This document shows, piece after piece, positions 25,276-34,134 of a stretch of 64,000 nucleotides of DNA (within the stretch, counting starts at the first letter, position 1; every line of letters starts with the position of its first letter). Below the pieces are notes generated by a model that was not told where the DNA came from, did not search any database, and saw nothing but the letters and a program-made list of their open reading frames with translations. The stretch is taken from positions 1 through 64,000 of the forward strand of contig CACPKH010000005.1 of the NCBI GenBank assembly GCA_902634515.1. Direction: 5' to 3'. This DNA is from an uncultured Prochlorococcus sp. GTDB lineage: Bacteria > Cyanobacteriota > Cyanobacteriia > PCC-6307 > Cyanobiaceae. Both the position numbers and the translations under genes were made by a program.

Positions 25276-25596
25276 TCAAAAGCCCTTCTCTTCCAATGCT
25301 TGATTATGTAATTTTTGCATTTCAGCCATCTCAGAACAAGTCATTGCAGGCCTATATAGGAACTCACAACCAAATGCTGAACGCCAAAACATGAAATGCT
25401 TGAAAAGAGCTTTAGTACCTGACGCTTTGCAAATTATGCAAATTTCACCTGATTCAGGCATATGAAGTCTTGCAATTAGTTCGAAGCCATCAAATTTATC
25501 CATTTCAGCACCATCTTCTAAGTATTTAATAAATGCTGTATAACCTTCATCTTGAGTTTCTGAAGGAACTACGCATGTGACAACATAAAATTGCAT
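25276..25596 (-). CDS. DUF3303-like small protein, 106 aa
   Basis: Ferredoxin-like alternation of strands and helices: MQFYVVTCVVPS start, FELIARLHMPESGEICIICKA hairpin, then a helix-containing KHFMFWRSAFGCEF segment. This fits the dimeric alpha-beta-barrel-like DUF3303 type of protein. Five or more Cys and Met residues are notable. Catalytic function unknown. Confidence 0.6.
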   Translation of the reverse strand: MQFYVVTCVVPSETQDEGYTAFIKYLEDGAEMDKFDGFELIARLHMPESGEICIICKASGTKALFKHFMFWRSAFGCEFLYRPAMTCSEMAEMQKLHNQALEEKGF

Positions 25597-25700
25597 AAGA
25601 TCAAATGTGATTTTTTCTATTTTGTATAGATAAAGGCTAAATAAAAATAATTTAGTATTAAGATTTTGAAAATATTAATTAAATTCAATAGACCAGGCTT

Positions 25701-25877
25701 TCAAGAAAGCCAGAAACCTCCCTTAAGAATGAGTGAGGTAAATGAATCAGTAGATTTGCCTGATGCCTTAAAATTTTTAGAATGCTTTGATTGATTTATA
25801 TGCTTAGAGCTTTGAATCTCCTTCCCAAGTAATTTCATCAAGAATGGCCAATCTCTTTGTAGGTTTAGTACTTTCAT
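25701..25877 (-). CDS. Possible 58-aa basic protein
   Basis: Hand-translated ORF starting MKVLNLQRDWPFLMKLLGKE, followed by a Ser/Lys-rich segment. Its last codons coincide with a GGCTTTC/GAAAGCC hairpin. Composition is plausible, but no ribosome site or family is seen. Confidence 0.35.
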   Translation of the reverse strand: MKVLNLQRDWPFLMKLLGKEIQSSKHINQSKHSKNFKASGKSTDSFTSLILKGGFWLS

Positions 25878-26186
25878 TGAATTATAATAATCTTTTTGTA
25901 TTCATAGCTAACATTTTTCAATTGCGCCACAGTAACTAAAAACTATTCATTAGGGGAAACTTTTAAGTCGATTTAATGAGGTTAATCTGCTTCAAGGATT
26001 ATTTATTTGCAAAAACATCCAGATTTAATCCAATTATCAACTCTTCCAATTTTGTCAGCAAACAGAAATAATTTTCTATGAGAACCTGCTTTGATGCAGT
26101 GCAGTGAACCGAACTTGATAAGTACATTTTTTATCCTTATAACAAGCAATGTCTAAGACAAAAAACAATTAAATAGTTGGAGTTTT
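25878..26186. other. Intergenic stretch without recognised gene
   Basis: About 310 bases upstream of the 45-aa ORF with no credible ORF or RNA signature. It presumably contains promoters. Confidence 0.5.
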
Positions 26187-26324
26187 ATGGACAAAGATGA
26201 AATTAACTTTATTGCAAAAGCTTTGGAGTTATTAAATGCTAAAGGTAATGAACGAATTACAACCGCACTTTTGCAGGATTTAGAAGAACAGCATCGTGAT
26301 CTAAAAAGAAAAGAAGCTGCATAA
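26187..26324 (+). CDS. 45-aa charged helical protein
   Basis: Hand-translated ORF starting MDKDEINFIAKALELLNAKG and ending in a charged helix (DLEEQHRDLKRKEAA). Soluble, helical hairpin-like. No family recognised. Confidence 0.5.
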   Translation: MDKDEINFIAKALELLNAKGNERITTALLQDLEEQHRDLKRKEAA

Positions 26325-26514
26325 AGCTAATAGCAATCTATTTGAAAAAGCCTTTTGAAGAATTGCAAGATTCGTACGACTCTATCCTCAATTTTTTTGG
26401 AAGAGACTTAGAAAATCTTTTTCATCTCTAGAAATAATCTTTATGAATGGGCAAAAAAATGGGTACGGTCATTTTTGATCGCACCCATCTGAAAGTTAAT
26501 TAAATGATTTTCTA

Positions 26515-26664
26515 CTAGTCCTTCTTCGCTGGATAATTCATTTGATCATAGTCAGGTCCAACTAATACACCCATAACGGCTAAAAGGGCGATTGCACCTA
26601 TTCCGAGAAAAGCTGCTGAGGGAGCTGGAGTGCCTAGTAGAGAAGCAAAGGTTAAAGAGATCAT
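26515..26664 (-). CDS. 49-aa APSAA-type membrane microprotein (copy 2)
   Basis: Hand-translated ORF starting MISLTFASLLGTPAPSAAFL, then a helix and VGPDYDQ polar tail. Same layout as the ORF at 16976-17122 (short hydrophobic lead, PSAA, helix, GP, acidic/polar tail). Located just downstream (convergent side) of gpgS. Function unknown. Confidence 0.6.
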   Translation of the reverse strand: MISLTFASLLGTPAPSAAFLGIGAIALLAVMGVLVGPDYDQMNYPAKKD

Positions 26665-26842
26665 GGCATTTAGTAAACAGTGCTATTAATACATCAAAAA
26701 CACGTTTTTTAGTGTCTTTTTATTTACATTTGGTTAGAACAGCCAGTTAAAGCTGTGTTCATGGAGCAGTTTTTTAATAATCGTAACCAAATTAATCTCG
26801 TCTTTATTTTTTTTGCATTGTCTAATGAGGACAATTTTCTTA

Positions 26843-28039
26843 TTAGGAAGTTTGAGAAATACCTGCATTTGCTAAATCATCTTGAAGCTTTTCTTCGCAT
26901 GCGAGGACTCTTGCCCAGCAAGGTAATTGTTGCGTCACAGGAGAATCAAGAAAACTCAAAACAGCTGGCTTTAGGATTGATGCAAATTTTTGAACGGATA
27001 ATTCTTCTTCATGCCTGTCATACGGGATCTGGTTGACGGCAGAATCTAATCCAAATTGTTTGACCCTATCTTGCCCTACTCGACGATATAGGACCTCAAG
27101 ATTTGATAACTGACCTTCTGTAAGAGTTTCTGCTTGATGTTCCATTAGACCTCTTAAAACGCTTGAAAGAATCTCTATACACATCTTTTGAAGTCCTTCA
27201 TTAGGGGATGCCCCTATCTCTTTATGCTTATGATCAAAAATCCCAAGATCTACTTGAGCGATCCTTGAGATCCTCACGTTTTTATAGACTTCGGACAATA
27301 GTCCTATCTCTAAGCCCCAATCGCAAGGAATTCTGAGATTCATTCCTAGATCTTTAGTGAAAGCAAATTCTCCTGCTAATGGGTATCTAAAAGCTTGCAA
27401 ATATTGAAGGAAAGGACCTTGACCAACAAGTTGCTCGAGAGAGGTTAACAATGGCCCTACAAATAATCTTGTAGATCTTCCTTGAAGCGCATTTGTTTCA
27501 AGGGATAGACGACTATAAAAGGCTTTTACATATGATATTCCATGAGAAGGGTCCAATAAAGGTTGAAGCATCCTGGATGGATATGAAGGGCTAAATGTCC
27601 TTATATCGGCGTCAAAAAGGGCTACTACTTCCGCAGACCTCATTGCTACTCCAATTCCTTGCCATACTGCCCATCCCTTCCCAGGGGTCCCCACAAGATG
27701 AAGTCCATTCTTTTCTTGACTTTTCAGGAGTTCAATGACTGATGGGCTATTTGTCCATTGAACATGAACAGGAAAAGGCATTGAGGCAAAAAAATCTTTT
27801 GCCTCAAAAACTTCACTTTTTGATTTCGCAGAAAGGGCTATAACCAGTTGATTAAGACCTCGCAAATCTTTTATAACCTCTCTAATTAGCTTTAAAGCAG
27901 GTCTTTTAAATTCTTCAAAAAGACATGGTATCAATAAAGCAGTGGGCCTTCTCTCAAGCCCTTTCTTTAGGTCGATGAGAGAATCTCCTTTAACCCCATA
28001 TTCATGAATTGTTGTTATCAAACCCTGTTGAAAGTCCAT
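26843..28039 (-). CDS. gpgS: Glucosyl-3-phosphoglycerate synthase
   Basis: 398 aa retaining GT-A glycosyltransferase (GT81). It transfers glucose from a nucleotide sugar to 3-phosphoglycerate, giving glucosyl-3-phosphoglycerate, the first step of glucosylglycerate synthesis, in the cytoplasm. Visible motifs are the N-terminal LLIPCLFEEF strand, the GTPGKGWAVWQG donor loop (residues about 117-128) and the metal-binding DAD at 143-145. Length fits the family. It is divergent from ggp-gpgP-glycerate kinase with a 54-base spacer, so both directions share one short promoter region. The match to neighbours makes the assignment firm, although mannosyl-type donors cannot be excluded from sequence alone. 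Confidence 0.88.
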   Translation of the reverse strand: MDFQQGLITTIHEYGVKGDSLIDLKKGLERRPTALLIPCLFEEFKRPALKLIREVIKDLRGLNQLVIALSAKSKSEVFEAKDFFASMPFPVHVQWTNSPSVIELLKSQEKNGLHLVGTPGKGWAVWQGIGVAMRSAEVVALFDADIRTFSPSYPSRMLQPLLDPSHGISYVKAFYSRLSLETNALQGRSTRLFVGPLLTSLEQLVGQGPFLQYLQAFRYPLAGEFAFTKDLGMNLRIPCDWGLEIGLLSEVYKNVRISRIAQVDLGIFDHKHKEIGASPNEGLQKMCIEILSSVLRGLMEHQAETLTEGQLSNLEVLYRRVGQDRVKQFGLDSAVNQIPYDRHEEELSVQKFASILKPAVLSFLDSPVTQQLPCWARVLACEEKLQDDLANAGISQTS

Positions 28040-28093
28040 TTGGTTATAAGCGCAACAGAATTAGGTAGTTAACGGGTAGATCCTGCGAATAGT

Positions 28094-29866
28094 ATGTCCA
28101 AATACAATTTGACAGGGGCTGAACCTATTTTGGAGAAACTTAGGAAGCTTCTCAAAGAAATCTACACCGACCACTCTGACGAAGAAATCAATTCTCTGTG
28201 GTCACAATTGTTGCAGATTATGGATACCAATAATGGTATTGGAGATCCAAATAGAAGTCTTTCGAGAGAACTTTGGAATTCTTCTAGTGCAATTTTAATC
28301 ACCTATGCAGACAGTATTCAAAGGGATGGGGAGCCCAGTCTTGTTACGCTTAAGCAATTAATTGATAATTATATTGGCAATCTTGTATCTATTATTCATA
28401 TTCTACCGTTTCTATGTTCAACAAGTGATGGTGGATTTGCGGTATCAAGCTATGAAGAAATAGATGCAAGATTTGGTGGATGGGAAGACCTAAATGCTAT
28501 TTCTAAAGATTATTTACTAATGGCAGATTTGGTCCTAAATCATGTTTCATCATCTCACCCATGGGTTAAGAAATATATTCAATCAAAAGAGCCTGAGTGT
28601 AATTATATACTAACCCCAGAACCTAATGGAAATTGGGATAATGTAACAAGAGCAAGGAATAGTTCTTTGTTTACTAGCCTTTCAACAATTAAAGGAAAGA
28701 AAGAAGTATGGACAACATTTGGGCCTGATCAGATAGATCTTAATTGGAAGGAGCCAACTATATTAGTAGAATTCCTTAAATTAATAATTATTTATATGAA
28801 ATATGGAATAAGTTGGTTTAGATTAGATGCTGTCGGTTTTATATGGAAAGAATCTAAAACTACATGCTTACATCTAGAAGAAGTTCATAATATTGTTAGG
28901 TCTTTAAGAATTCAACTAAAAAGACTTAACAACCTAGGCGTTTTAATAACAGAAACTAATGTTCCAGAAAAAGAGAATATTTCATATCTCAATTCAGGAG
29001 ATGAAGCTCATCTTGCATATAATTTTCCTTTACCCCCTCTTTTACTTGAATGTTTACTTTCTAATAAAGCGGATTTATTAAATGAATGGCTTAATAATTG
29101 GCCTGATCTGCCTCCAAATACTGGTTTTTTGAATTTTACTGCTTCTCATGATGGAGTTGGCCTTAGGGCATTAGAAGGATTAATGGATACCAAAAGACTA
29201 CGAAGCTTACTTGTTTCTTGTGAACATCGTGGTGGTCTAGTCAGTCATAGAAAGATGCCAGATGGAGAGGAAAACCCATATGAATTGAACATTAGCTGGT
29301 GGAGTGCAATGGCTGATGGTGGACGTAATCCCTCCCTTTATCAAATTGATCGCTTTTTGTTGAGCCAAATTTTTATAATGTCTTTAAAAGGTATTCCAGC
29401 TTTTTACTTACAAGCTTTGATGGCTTCAGAAAATGACTTGAAATGCTTTAGTAAGACTGGACAAAGGAGAGATCTTAATAGAGAAAAATTCGATGCAAAT
29501 ACATTAACTTTGAAATTGCAAGACCCACATTCTTCAGCAAGTAGAAATCTGAAGTCTATAAAGAAAGCAATGAAAGTTAGAAAGTCAATAGAGGCTTTTC
29601 ATCCAGACCAACCTATGTCTTGTTTAAGCAAAGGTAGAAGTGATCTTGTTATTATTCGCAGAGGCGAAGGAGATAAGACTTTATGGGCTTTGCATAATAT
29701 GACTAATTCAAAACTATGCTTTTCAATTATTGATGGTTTGAATTTAAAAGATGATTCAGTTTATTTTTGGAAGGAATGTCTTACTGATTCCGAGATATCT
29801 AAAAATAGAATTGATTTAGAACCTTATTCAGTTCATTGGCTAACAAAATCAGAGAAAAACAAATGA
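28094..29866 (+). CDS. GH13_18 glucosylglycerate (sucrose-type) phosphorylase
   Basis: 590 aa alpha-amylase-fold enzyme. The catalytic nucleophile is Asp245 in FRLDAVGF, the acid/base Glu287 in LITETNV and the transition-state stabiliser Asp353 in ASHDGVGLR, plus ADLVLNHVSSSHPW near 144-157. Databases tend to call these sucrose phosphorylases. The family includes glucosylglycerate phosphorylase (E. coli YcjM type), and the setting beside gpgS, gpgP and a glycerate kinase makes glucosylglycerate + phosphate to glucose-1-phosphate + glycerate the likeliest reaction. First gene of a plus-strand operon; its stop overlaps the start of gpgP by 4 bases (ATGA). Confidence 0.82.
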   Translation: MSKYNLTGAEPILEKLRKLLKEIYTDHSDEEINSLWSQLLQIMDTNNGIGDPNRSLSRELWNSSSAILITYADSIQRDGEPSLVTLKQLIDNYIGNLVSIIHILPFLCSTSDGGFAVSSYEEIDARFGGWEDLNAISKDYLLMADLVLNHVSSSHPWVKKYIQSKEPECNYILTPEPNGNWDNVTRARNSSLFTSLSTIKGKKEVWTTFGPDQIDLNWKEPTILVEFLKLIIIYMKYGISWFRLDAVGFIWKESKTTCLHLEEVHNIVRSLRIQLKRLNNLGVLITETNVPEKENISYLNSGDEAHLAYNFPLPPLLLECLLSNKADLLNEWLNNWPDLPPNTGFLNFTASHDGVGLRALEGLMDTKRLRSLLVSCEHRGGLVSHRKMPDGEENPYELNISWWSAMADGGRNPSLYQIDRFLLSQIFIMSLKGIPAFYLQALMASENDLKCFSKTGQRRDLNREKFDANTLTLKLQDPHSSASRNLKSIKKAMKVRKSIEAFHPDQPMSCLSKGRSDLVIIRRGEGDKTLWALHNMTNSKLCFSIIDGLNLKDDSVYFWKECLTDSEISKNRIDLEPYSVHWLTKSEKNK

Positions 29867-30654
29867 ATAATAAGAAACAGATTTGGATTGTTACTGATAT
29901 AGACGGAACATTGATGGATCATAATTATGATTTATCGCCTGCATTTGATACATTGAACTTATTAAAGAAACTAGGCATACCTGTTATTCTATGCACAAGT
30001 AAAACAGCTCAAGAAGTTCGATTGCTAAGAAAAGAAATTTGTCTAAACGACCCCTTTATTGTTGAGAATGGAGGTGCTATCTATGGAGATGCTGAGGATC
30101 TCTCTCATGAATGGAATATCATTTTAGGGAAGAGTTTTAAAGAACTAAGGCCAAAATTGGATTTAATATCTGAAGACCTTGGATATAAATTAAGAGCACT
30201 TAATGACCTTTCTTTTACGGAAATTAAATCATTGACTGGTCTTAAAGATAATGCTATTCCTAGAGCCACTGCAAGAGAATGGAGTGTTCCCTTTCTCACA
30301 CCACCTGATAGATATGCAGGAAAACTATTAGAGCTTGCAGAAGAATATCAAACCACTATTTATAGAGGCAATAGAATGAGCCATCTCCTTGGGGAAGGTA
30401 GTCACAAAGGCAAAGCAGTAATTGAGCTTAAGAAGTTTTTGAACCAACCTGATGTACTAATAGTTGCTCTTGGAGATTCCCAAAATGATATTCCACTATT
30501 GGAAATAGCAGATCAGGCTATTGTCGTACCTGGGCCAAAAGGCCCTAATTCTTGTTTCTTAGATGCCATAGAAAATGGTAATTACTTATTAGCACCGCAT
30601 GCGCATGCTAAAGGTTGGGCTGCAGCTTTAAAGAGCATAATTGACTCATTATAG
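29863..30654 (+). CDS. gpgP: Glucosyl-3-phosphoglycerate phosphatase (HAD, MPGP type)
   Basis: HAD-IIB hydrolase of the mannosyl-3-phosphoglycerate phosphatase family. Motif I is DIDGT at residues 12-16 of the short form, and the C-terminal HAD motif ALGDSQNDIPLL lies near residue 205. It removes phosphate from glucosyl-3-phosphoglycerate to release glucosylglycerate. The track starts at 29836, but ATG 29863 (MNNKKQIWIV), overlapping the previous stop as ATGA, is the right start for coupling and family length (263 aa). Second gene of the glucosylglycerate operon. Confidence 0.85.
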   Translation: MNNKKQIWIVTDIDGTLMDHNYDLSPAFDTLNLLKKLGIPVILCTSKTAQEVRLLRKEICLNDPFIVENGGAIYGDAEDLSHEWNIILGKSFKELRPKLDLISEDLGYKLRALNDLSFTEIKSLTGLKDNAIPRATAREWSVPFLTPPDRYAGKLLELAEEYQTTIYRGNRMSHLLGEGSHKGKAVIELKKFLNQPDVLIVALGDSQNDIPLLEIADQAIVVPGPKGPNSCFLDAIENGNYLLAPHAHAKGWAAALKSIIDSL

Positions 30655-30666
30655 TGAGAATTATTT

Positions 30667-31692
30667 ATGGACGATCTATTAGATAATACAAAAAAGGATA
30701 TCAACAAAGCTTTTCTCTGGCCAAGCTTATTGAATAAAGAGATTATTTTTCCTGAAAATAATTTTGAATCACTCTTGAGAGAGCTTGGGTTTGAATTTAA
30801 TGATTGGTTTAATTATTGGCAAAAACAAGGAGGAGATAAGCTGGCTTTATCTTATTGGTCTAGCTCTACAAAAAAAGATTGGATTTGGGGCTTAGGATTT
30901 CCTTTCTTAACAGAGATTAAAAGGTTTATTTCTAAAAAAGAAGAACTGATTCTTTTGGGAATTTCTGCATTACCGGGTTGTGGTAAATCAAGTCTTGGAA
31001 AATGGTTGGAAGCCTCAACCAAAGAATTAAATTGGCCAGTAAATGTGATTTCATTGGATGATTTTTATTTACCTGGCAAGGAATTAGATCATGCAATGTT
31101 TGGGAATCCTTGGGATGTTCCTAGAGGACTTCCAGGTAGCCATTCAATTGATCTTTTGCAAGAAACACTTGAGAAATGGCGTGCAACAGGAATCCTTAAA
31201 GCTCCTCAGTTTGATAAGGCATTGCGAAATGGCCTTGGTGATCGTTCTGGATGGAAAATTTCAAATCCAAGAGTTCTTGTTATTGAAGGCTGGTTCTTAG
31301 GATGCTCGCCAATGACTAAATCTATAAATCAAAATGCAGCTCTTGATAAATTAGAACCTTATTTGTCAAATATCGAATCAAGTTATAGAGAAAAGGTACA
31401 AAAGTCTTTAAAGGAATATTTGCCTATTTGGGATCAAATCCTGAGATTATGGCATATAAAGCCTATTGATTTTCATTCAACATCTAAATGGAAGATTGAG
31501 CAAGAAAATGAAATGTATAAATTAAGAGGAAGCTCTTTGAGAGGAAAATCTCTAGCATCTTTTGTAAGAATGATTCAAGCTGCAATCCCTCAATACTCAT
31601 TAATGAATCTTGAAAGTAATGTGGTTGTAAAGATTAACCAATCTCGTAAGATTCTATGGGTTGGTAATAAAGAGGATGAGATTAATTTTTAG
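30667..31692 (+). CDS. D-glycerate 3-kinase (plant GLYK type)
   Basis: 341 aa P-loop kinase. The Walker A loop GISALPGCGKSSLGKWL lies at residues 98-114, followed by VISLDDFYLPG and PWDVPRGLPGSHSIDLL, then VLVIEGWFLG (Walker B-like), all typical of the GLYK group related to uridine/pantothenate kinases. It phosphorylates D-glycerate to 3-phosphoglycerate. Photorespiratory use is the classical role. Here, 12 bases after gpgP, it can also return glycerate released by the phosphorylase to 3-phosphoglycerate, closing the cycle. Full length. Confidence 0.85.
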   Translation: MDDLLDNTKKDINKAFLWPSLLNKEIIFPENNFESLLRELGFEFNDWFNYWQKQGGDKLALSYWSSSTKKDWIWGLGFPFLTEIKRFISKKEELILLGISALPGCGKSSLGKWLEASTKELNWPVNVISLDDFYLPGKELDHAMFGNPWDVPRGLPGSHSIDLLQETLEKWRATGILKAPQFDKALRNGLGDRSGWKISNPRVLVIEGWFLGCSPMTKSINQNAALDKLEPYLSNIESSYREKVQKSLKEYLPIWDQILRLWHIKPIDFHSTSKWKIEQENEMYKLRGSSLRGKSLASFVRMIQAAIPQYSLMNLESNVVVKINQSRKILWVGNKEDEINF

Positions 31693-31808
31693 TTTTTCTA
31701 ATCAAATATTTAGAGTTTTTTTTAATTAATAGTTCTTTGGATTTTAGTTACTTTTAATACAGCTATGAATTTAGTTAAAAGTTTAAATAACTAAGACAAA
31801 TTAATTTT

Positions 31809-32036
31809 ATGGTCGACTTTTCTTACCAAAACCAAAGCCATCAAATGGTTGTGCTTAGATGTATTGGTCCAAATCAGTTTTTTTTTGAACGTGTTATATT
31901 CCCTATGGAATCATTATCTTTTCAAGCCCCTGAAGGCTCTAGTGTTGAGATATGGGGGAATGAGTTTTATGGACCTAAGCTTGAGGAGAGGCTTAGAGTC
32001 ATTGATAAAAAAGGAGATCAGCCATTGGCCGCTTAG
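31809..32036 (+). CDS. DUF1830 family protein, 75 aa
   Basis: Small soluble domain with the family pattern VLRCIGPNQFFFERVIFP and a following EGSSVEIWG strand. Cyanobacteria-specific, role unknown. Monocistronic, 116 bases after glycerate kinase. The ORF at 31849 is a shadow. Confidence 0.75.
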   Translation: MVDFSYQNQSHQMVVLRCIGPNQFFFERVIFPMESLSFQAPEGSSVEIWGNEFYGPKLEERLRVIDKKGDQPLAA

Positions 32037-32226
32037 CTTATTAAGCCTTGCCACTTAACCTTGATCTAATACCCAATTGTAAAAAACATTTTGGTTGTGC
32101 AGAGTATCTTTTCCTTTACTTTTTAGTTAATACATTACATAGACTGATAAGTAATTTGAAAATTCTGATGCTTTCTTGATTTTCTTTAATAACATAAATA
32201 TAATTTCATTGAACAATCATTTAAAT

Positions 32227-32607
32227 ATGAAATCTTATGTTTATCTTTTTCAAAATAAGGATATATATAATATTGGGTTTTCATCAAATTTGGAACAATT
32301 AAAACAATCGCTTATGCCAGGTGAGCTTATTGCTTATTTAAAGACAGAAAGCCCAGAGCAGATATGCAGAAAACTTCACATTAGGTATTCTGATGTTCGT
32401 ATTCCTCAATCTGATTATTTTAGATTAACTAAACCACAGGTTTTGGATTGCAAGTTAATGCTAAAAGATATAGGAGGTAAGGACTTTTTTCAGCCTATAT
32501 TTCGTGGATTTACACTATATTTAACTCTTCTTATAAGCTGGATTAGCATTTCACTATTGATCATTAAGTTTGGAATAGAGCCAATTTTTTATAAATTAAA
32601 CTTATAA
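32227..32607 (+). CDS. GIY-YIG-like domain with C-terminal membrane helix
   Basis: Start chosen at 32227 (MKSYVYLFQNKDIYNIGFSS). The first 80 residues resemble the T5orf172/Mug113 branch of the GIY-YIG nuclease fold (YVYLFQNKDIYNIGFS for the first two strands, LHIRYSDVRIPQSDYFRL at the end). After about residue 97 there is one hydrophobic helix (LYLTLLISWISISLLII). A membrane-tethered nuclease-like domain is unusual, and catalytic competence is uncertain. Confidence 0.65.
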   Translation: MKSYVYLFQNKDIYNIGFSSNLEQLKQSLMPGELIAYLKTESPEQICRKLHIRYSDVRIPQSDYFRLTKPQVLDCKLMLKDIGGKDFFQPIFRGFTLYLTLLISWISISLLIIKFGIEPIFYKLNL

Positions 32608-32685
32608 TAAAATTTTGCACAATATGATTGTTCAATATAGAATTAGCTCGAAAGGCTTTTACTCAGGAGATTTTTCTTTACCAAT

Positions 32686-32820
32686 ATGGATTTAGCTAGC
32701 ATTTTGGTTTGGGCTTCAATACCATTTGTATGTGCAACAGCTTATTTTGGCACTAGAAATGGGTACTACAACAGTGAAAAATATGATGGTGATGGATGCG
32801 CCCACGATGTCAAACGCTAG
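32686..32820 (+). CDS. 44-aa membrane microprotein
   Basis: Hand-translated ORF starting MDLASILVWASIPFVCATAY: hydrophobic first half and polar tail (RNGYYNSEKYDGDGCAHDV) with two Cys in total. Tyr/Gly/Asp-rich tail is conspicuous. Unknown; possibly a thylakoid complex subunit. Confidence 0.55.
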   Translation: MDLASILVWASIPFVCATAYFGTRNGYYNSEKYDGDGCAHDVKR

Positions 32821-32881
32821 CTTTTAAATAGATATTCTAATTTTTAGAGTCTATATACAGCTTTTTAAATCTTTCTATTAA

Positions 32882-33181
32882 CTATTTAGCGTATTTATCT
32901 CCATTATATATACATGTCCACTTGCTATCAAATTGCCATACTGGCTTATATATTTCTGTAAGTATTTTTTTTCCTGCTTGTTGGCAAAGTTCCAATGTAT
33001 CCATTGGTATAGCATATAAGGATGGACTAGTTATTCCACTTACTTCTGGACGAGAGCCTGGCGCTTGTCGATAACTACCTATAACTAGCCAATAACTCGC
33101 TTTCACCTCAATCCCAGTTGATAAGATGGCTACTAGTGATGTTGCTAACAACAAAAAGCACCTTTTAAGTTTGCCTTTCAT
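32882..33181 (-). CDS. Exported hypothetical protein, 99 aa
   Basis: Signal peptide MKGKLKRCFLLLATSLVAIL with cleavage likely after VKA (about residue 28). The mature part starts SYWLVIGSYRQ, has a strand-helix pattern (SLYAIPMDTLELCQQAGKKI) and two Cys that could form a disulfide. Looks like a small periplasmic alpha/beta domain. Unknown function. Confidence 0.65.
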   Translation of the reverse strand: MKGKLKRCFLLLATSLVAILSTGIEVKASYWLVIGSYRQAPGSRPEVSGITSPSLYAIPMDTLELCQQAGKKILTEIYKPVWQFDSKWTCIYNGDKYAK

Positions 33182-33262
33182 ATAGAAGATCTGTTTATTT
33201 GATTTACTGCTTTTAAGCCTACAGTTAATTATGCTTAATTTACCAAGGAAAGGAATTTATAT

Positions 33263-34132
33263 ATGAACTATGAGCCCTTAAATACTATGAATTATGCCAC
33301 TTTACATTTAGAAGAATGTTGGAGGCTATTTGTTTTAGGGATTGTTCAGGGAATCACTGAATTCTTACCTATAAGTAGCACAGCACATTTAAAAGCAATA
33401 TCAGTCATTGTTGGTTGGGGAGATCCTGGATTAGCTACAACTGCTTTTATTCAAATTGGAAGCGTTATAGCAGTGATATTTTATTTTTGGAGTGATCTGC
33501 AAAAGGTATTTAAAGCGATCTTAGGAGTTCTTTTAAAAAGGAATTACTTTAGTCCTAAATCAATTTTGGCAAGTTCAATAATTATTGGTACCGCTCCAAT
33601 TGTTTTAGTTGGCTTTCTTGTAAAGAACTTTTGGATTGATTATGAGACTTCTTTTGTTAGATCAATACCTTCAATTGGATTGGTTTCAATTTTTATGGGT
33701 TTATTACTTGCTTACGCTGAGAAATATGGTTCTAGAAGAAAAACTTTGATGGATATGAGTATTTTAGATGGCGCTAAGATTGGCTTGGCTCAAGCACTTG
33801 CTCTTATCCCAGGAGTTTCTCGCTCTGGAATAACAATTACCGCTGCATTGCTAGGAGGTATGGAAAGAGCTTCTGCTGCTAAGTATTGCTTTCTTCTTGG
33901 CATACCTGCAATAACACTTTCAGCACTAGTAGAACTCAAGGCAGCTGTAAAAGCGGAATACGTTGGAGGTTTTATACCATTAATGGTAGGAGTCCTTTCT
34001 GCAATCATCACTTCTTGGTTGTCAATTGACTTTCTTATGAGATTTTTAAGGAGTAACTCCACAATCATTTTTGTGTGGTACCGAGTCCTATTTGGCTCGT
34101 TAATGTTAGGTTGGTGGTATTTATTATCTTAG
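33263..34132 (+). CDS. uppP: Undecaprenyl-diphosphatase (BacA/UppP)
   Basis: 289 aa integral membrane enzyme that recycles undecaprenyl diphosphate to the monophosphate carrier for cell-wall precursors. Both signature loops are present: GITEFLPISSTAHL (residues about 30-43) and LIPGVSRSG (about 181-189). About eight hydrophobic helices. A start further in (e.g. the second Met) is possible because the first residues are not typical. The next small gene follows two bases after the stop. Confidence 0.92.
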   Translation: MNYEPLNTMNYATLHLEECWRLFVLGIVQGITEFLPISSTAHLKAISVIVGWGDPGLATTAFIQIGSVIAVIFYFWSDLQKVFKAILGVLLKRNYFSPKSILASSIIIGTAPIVLVGFLVKNFWIDYETSFVRSIPSIGLVSIFMGLLLAYAEKYGSRRKTLMDMSILDGAKIGLAQALALIPGVSRSGITITAALLGGMERASAAKYCFLLGIPAITLSALVELKAAVKAEYVGGFIPLMVGVLSAIITSWLSIDFLMRFLRSNSTIIFVWYRVLFGSLMLGWWYLLS

Positions 34133-34134
34133 AT

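Noticed and set aside
26755-27036. Plus-strand track ORF over the end of gpgS
   Set aside because: Antisense shadow of the gpgS C-terminus without protein-like character.
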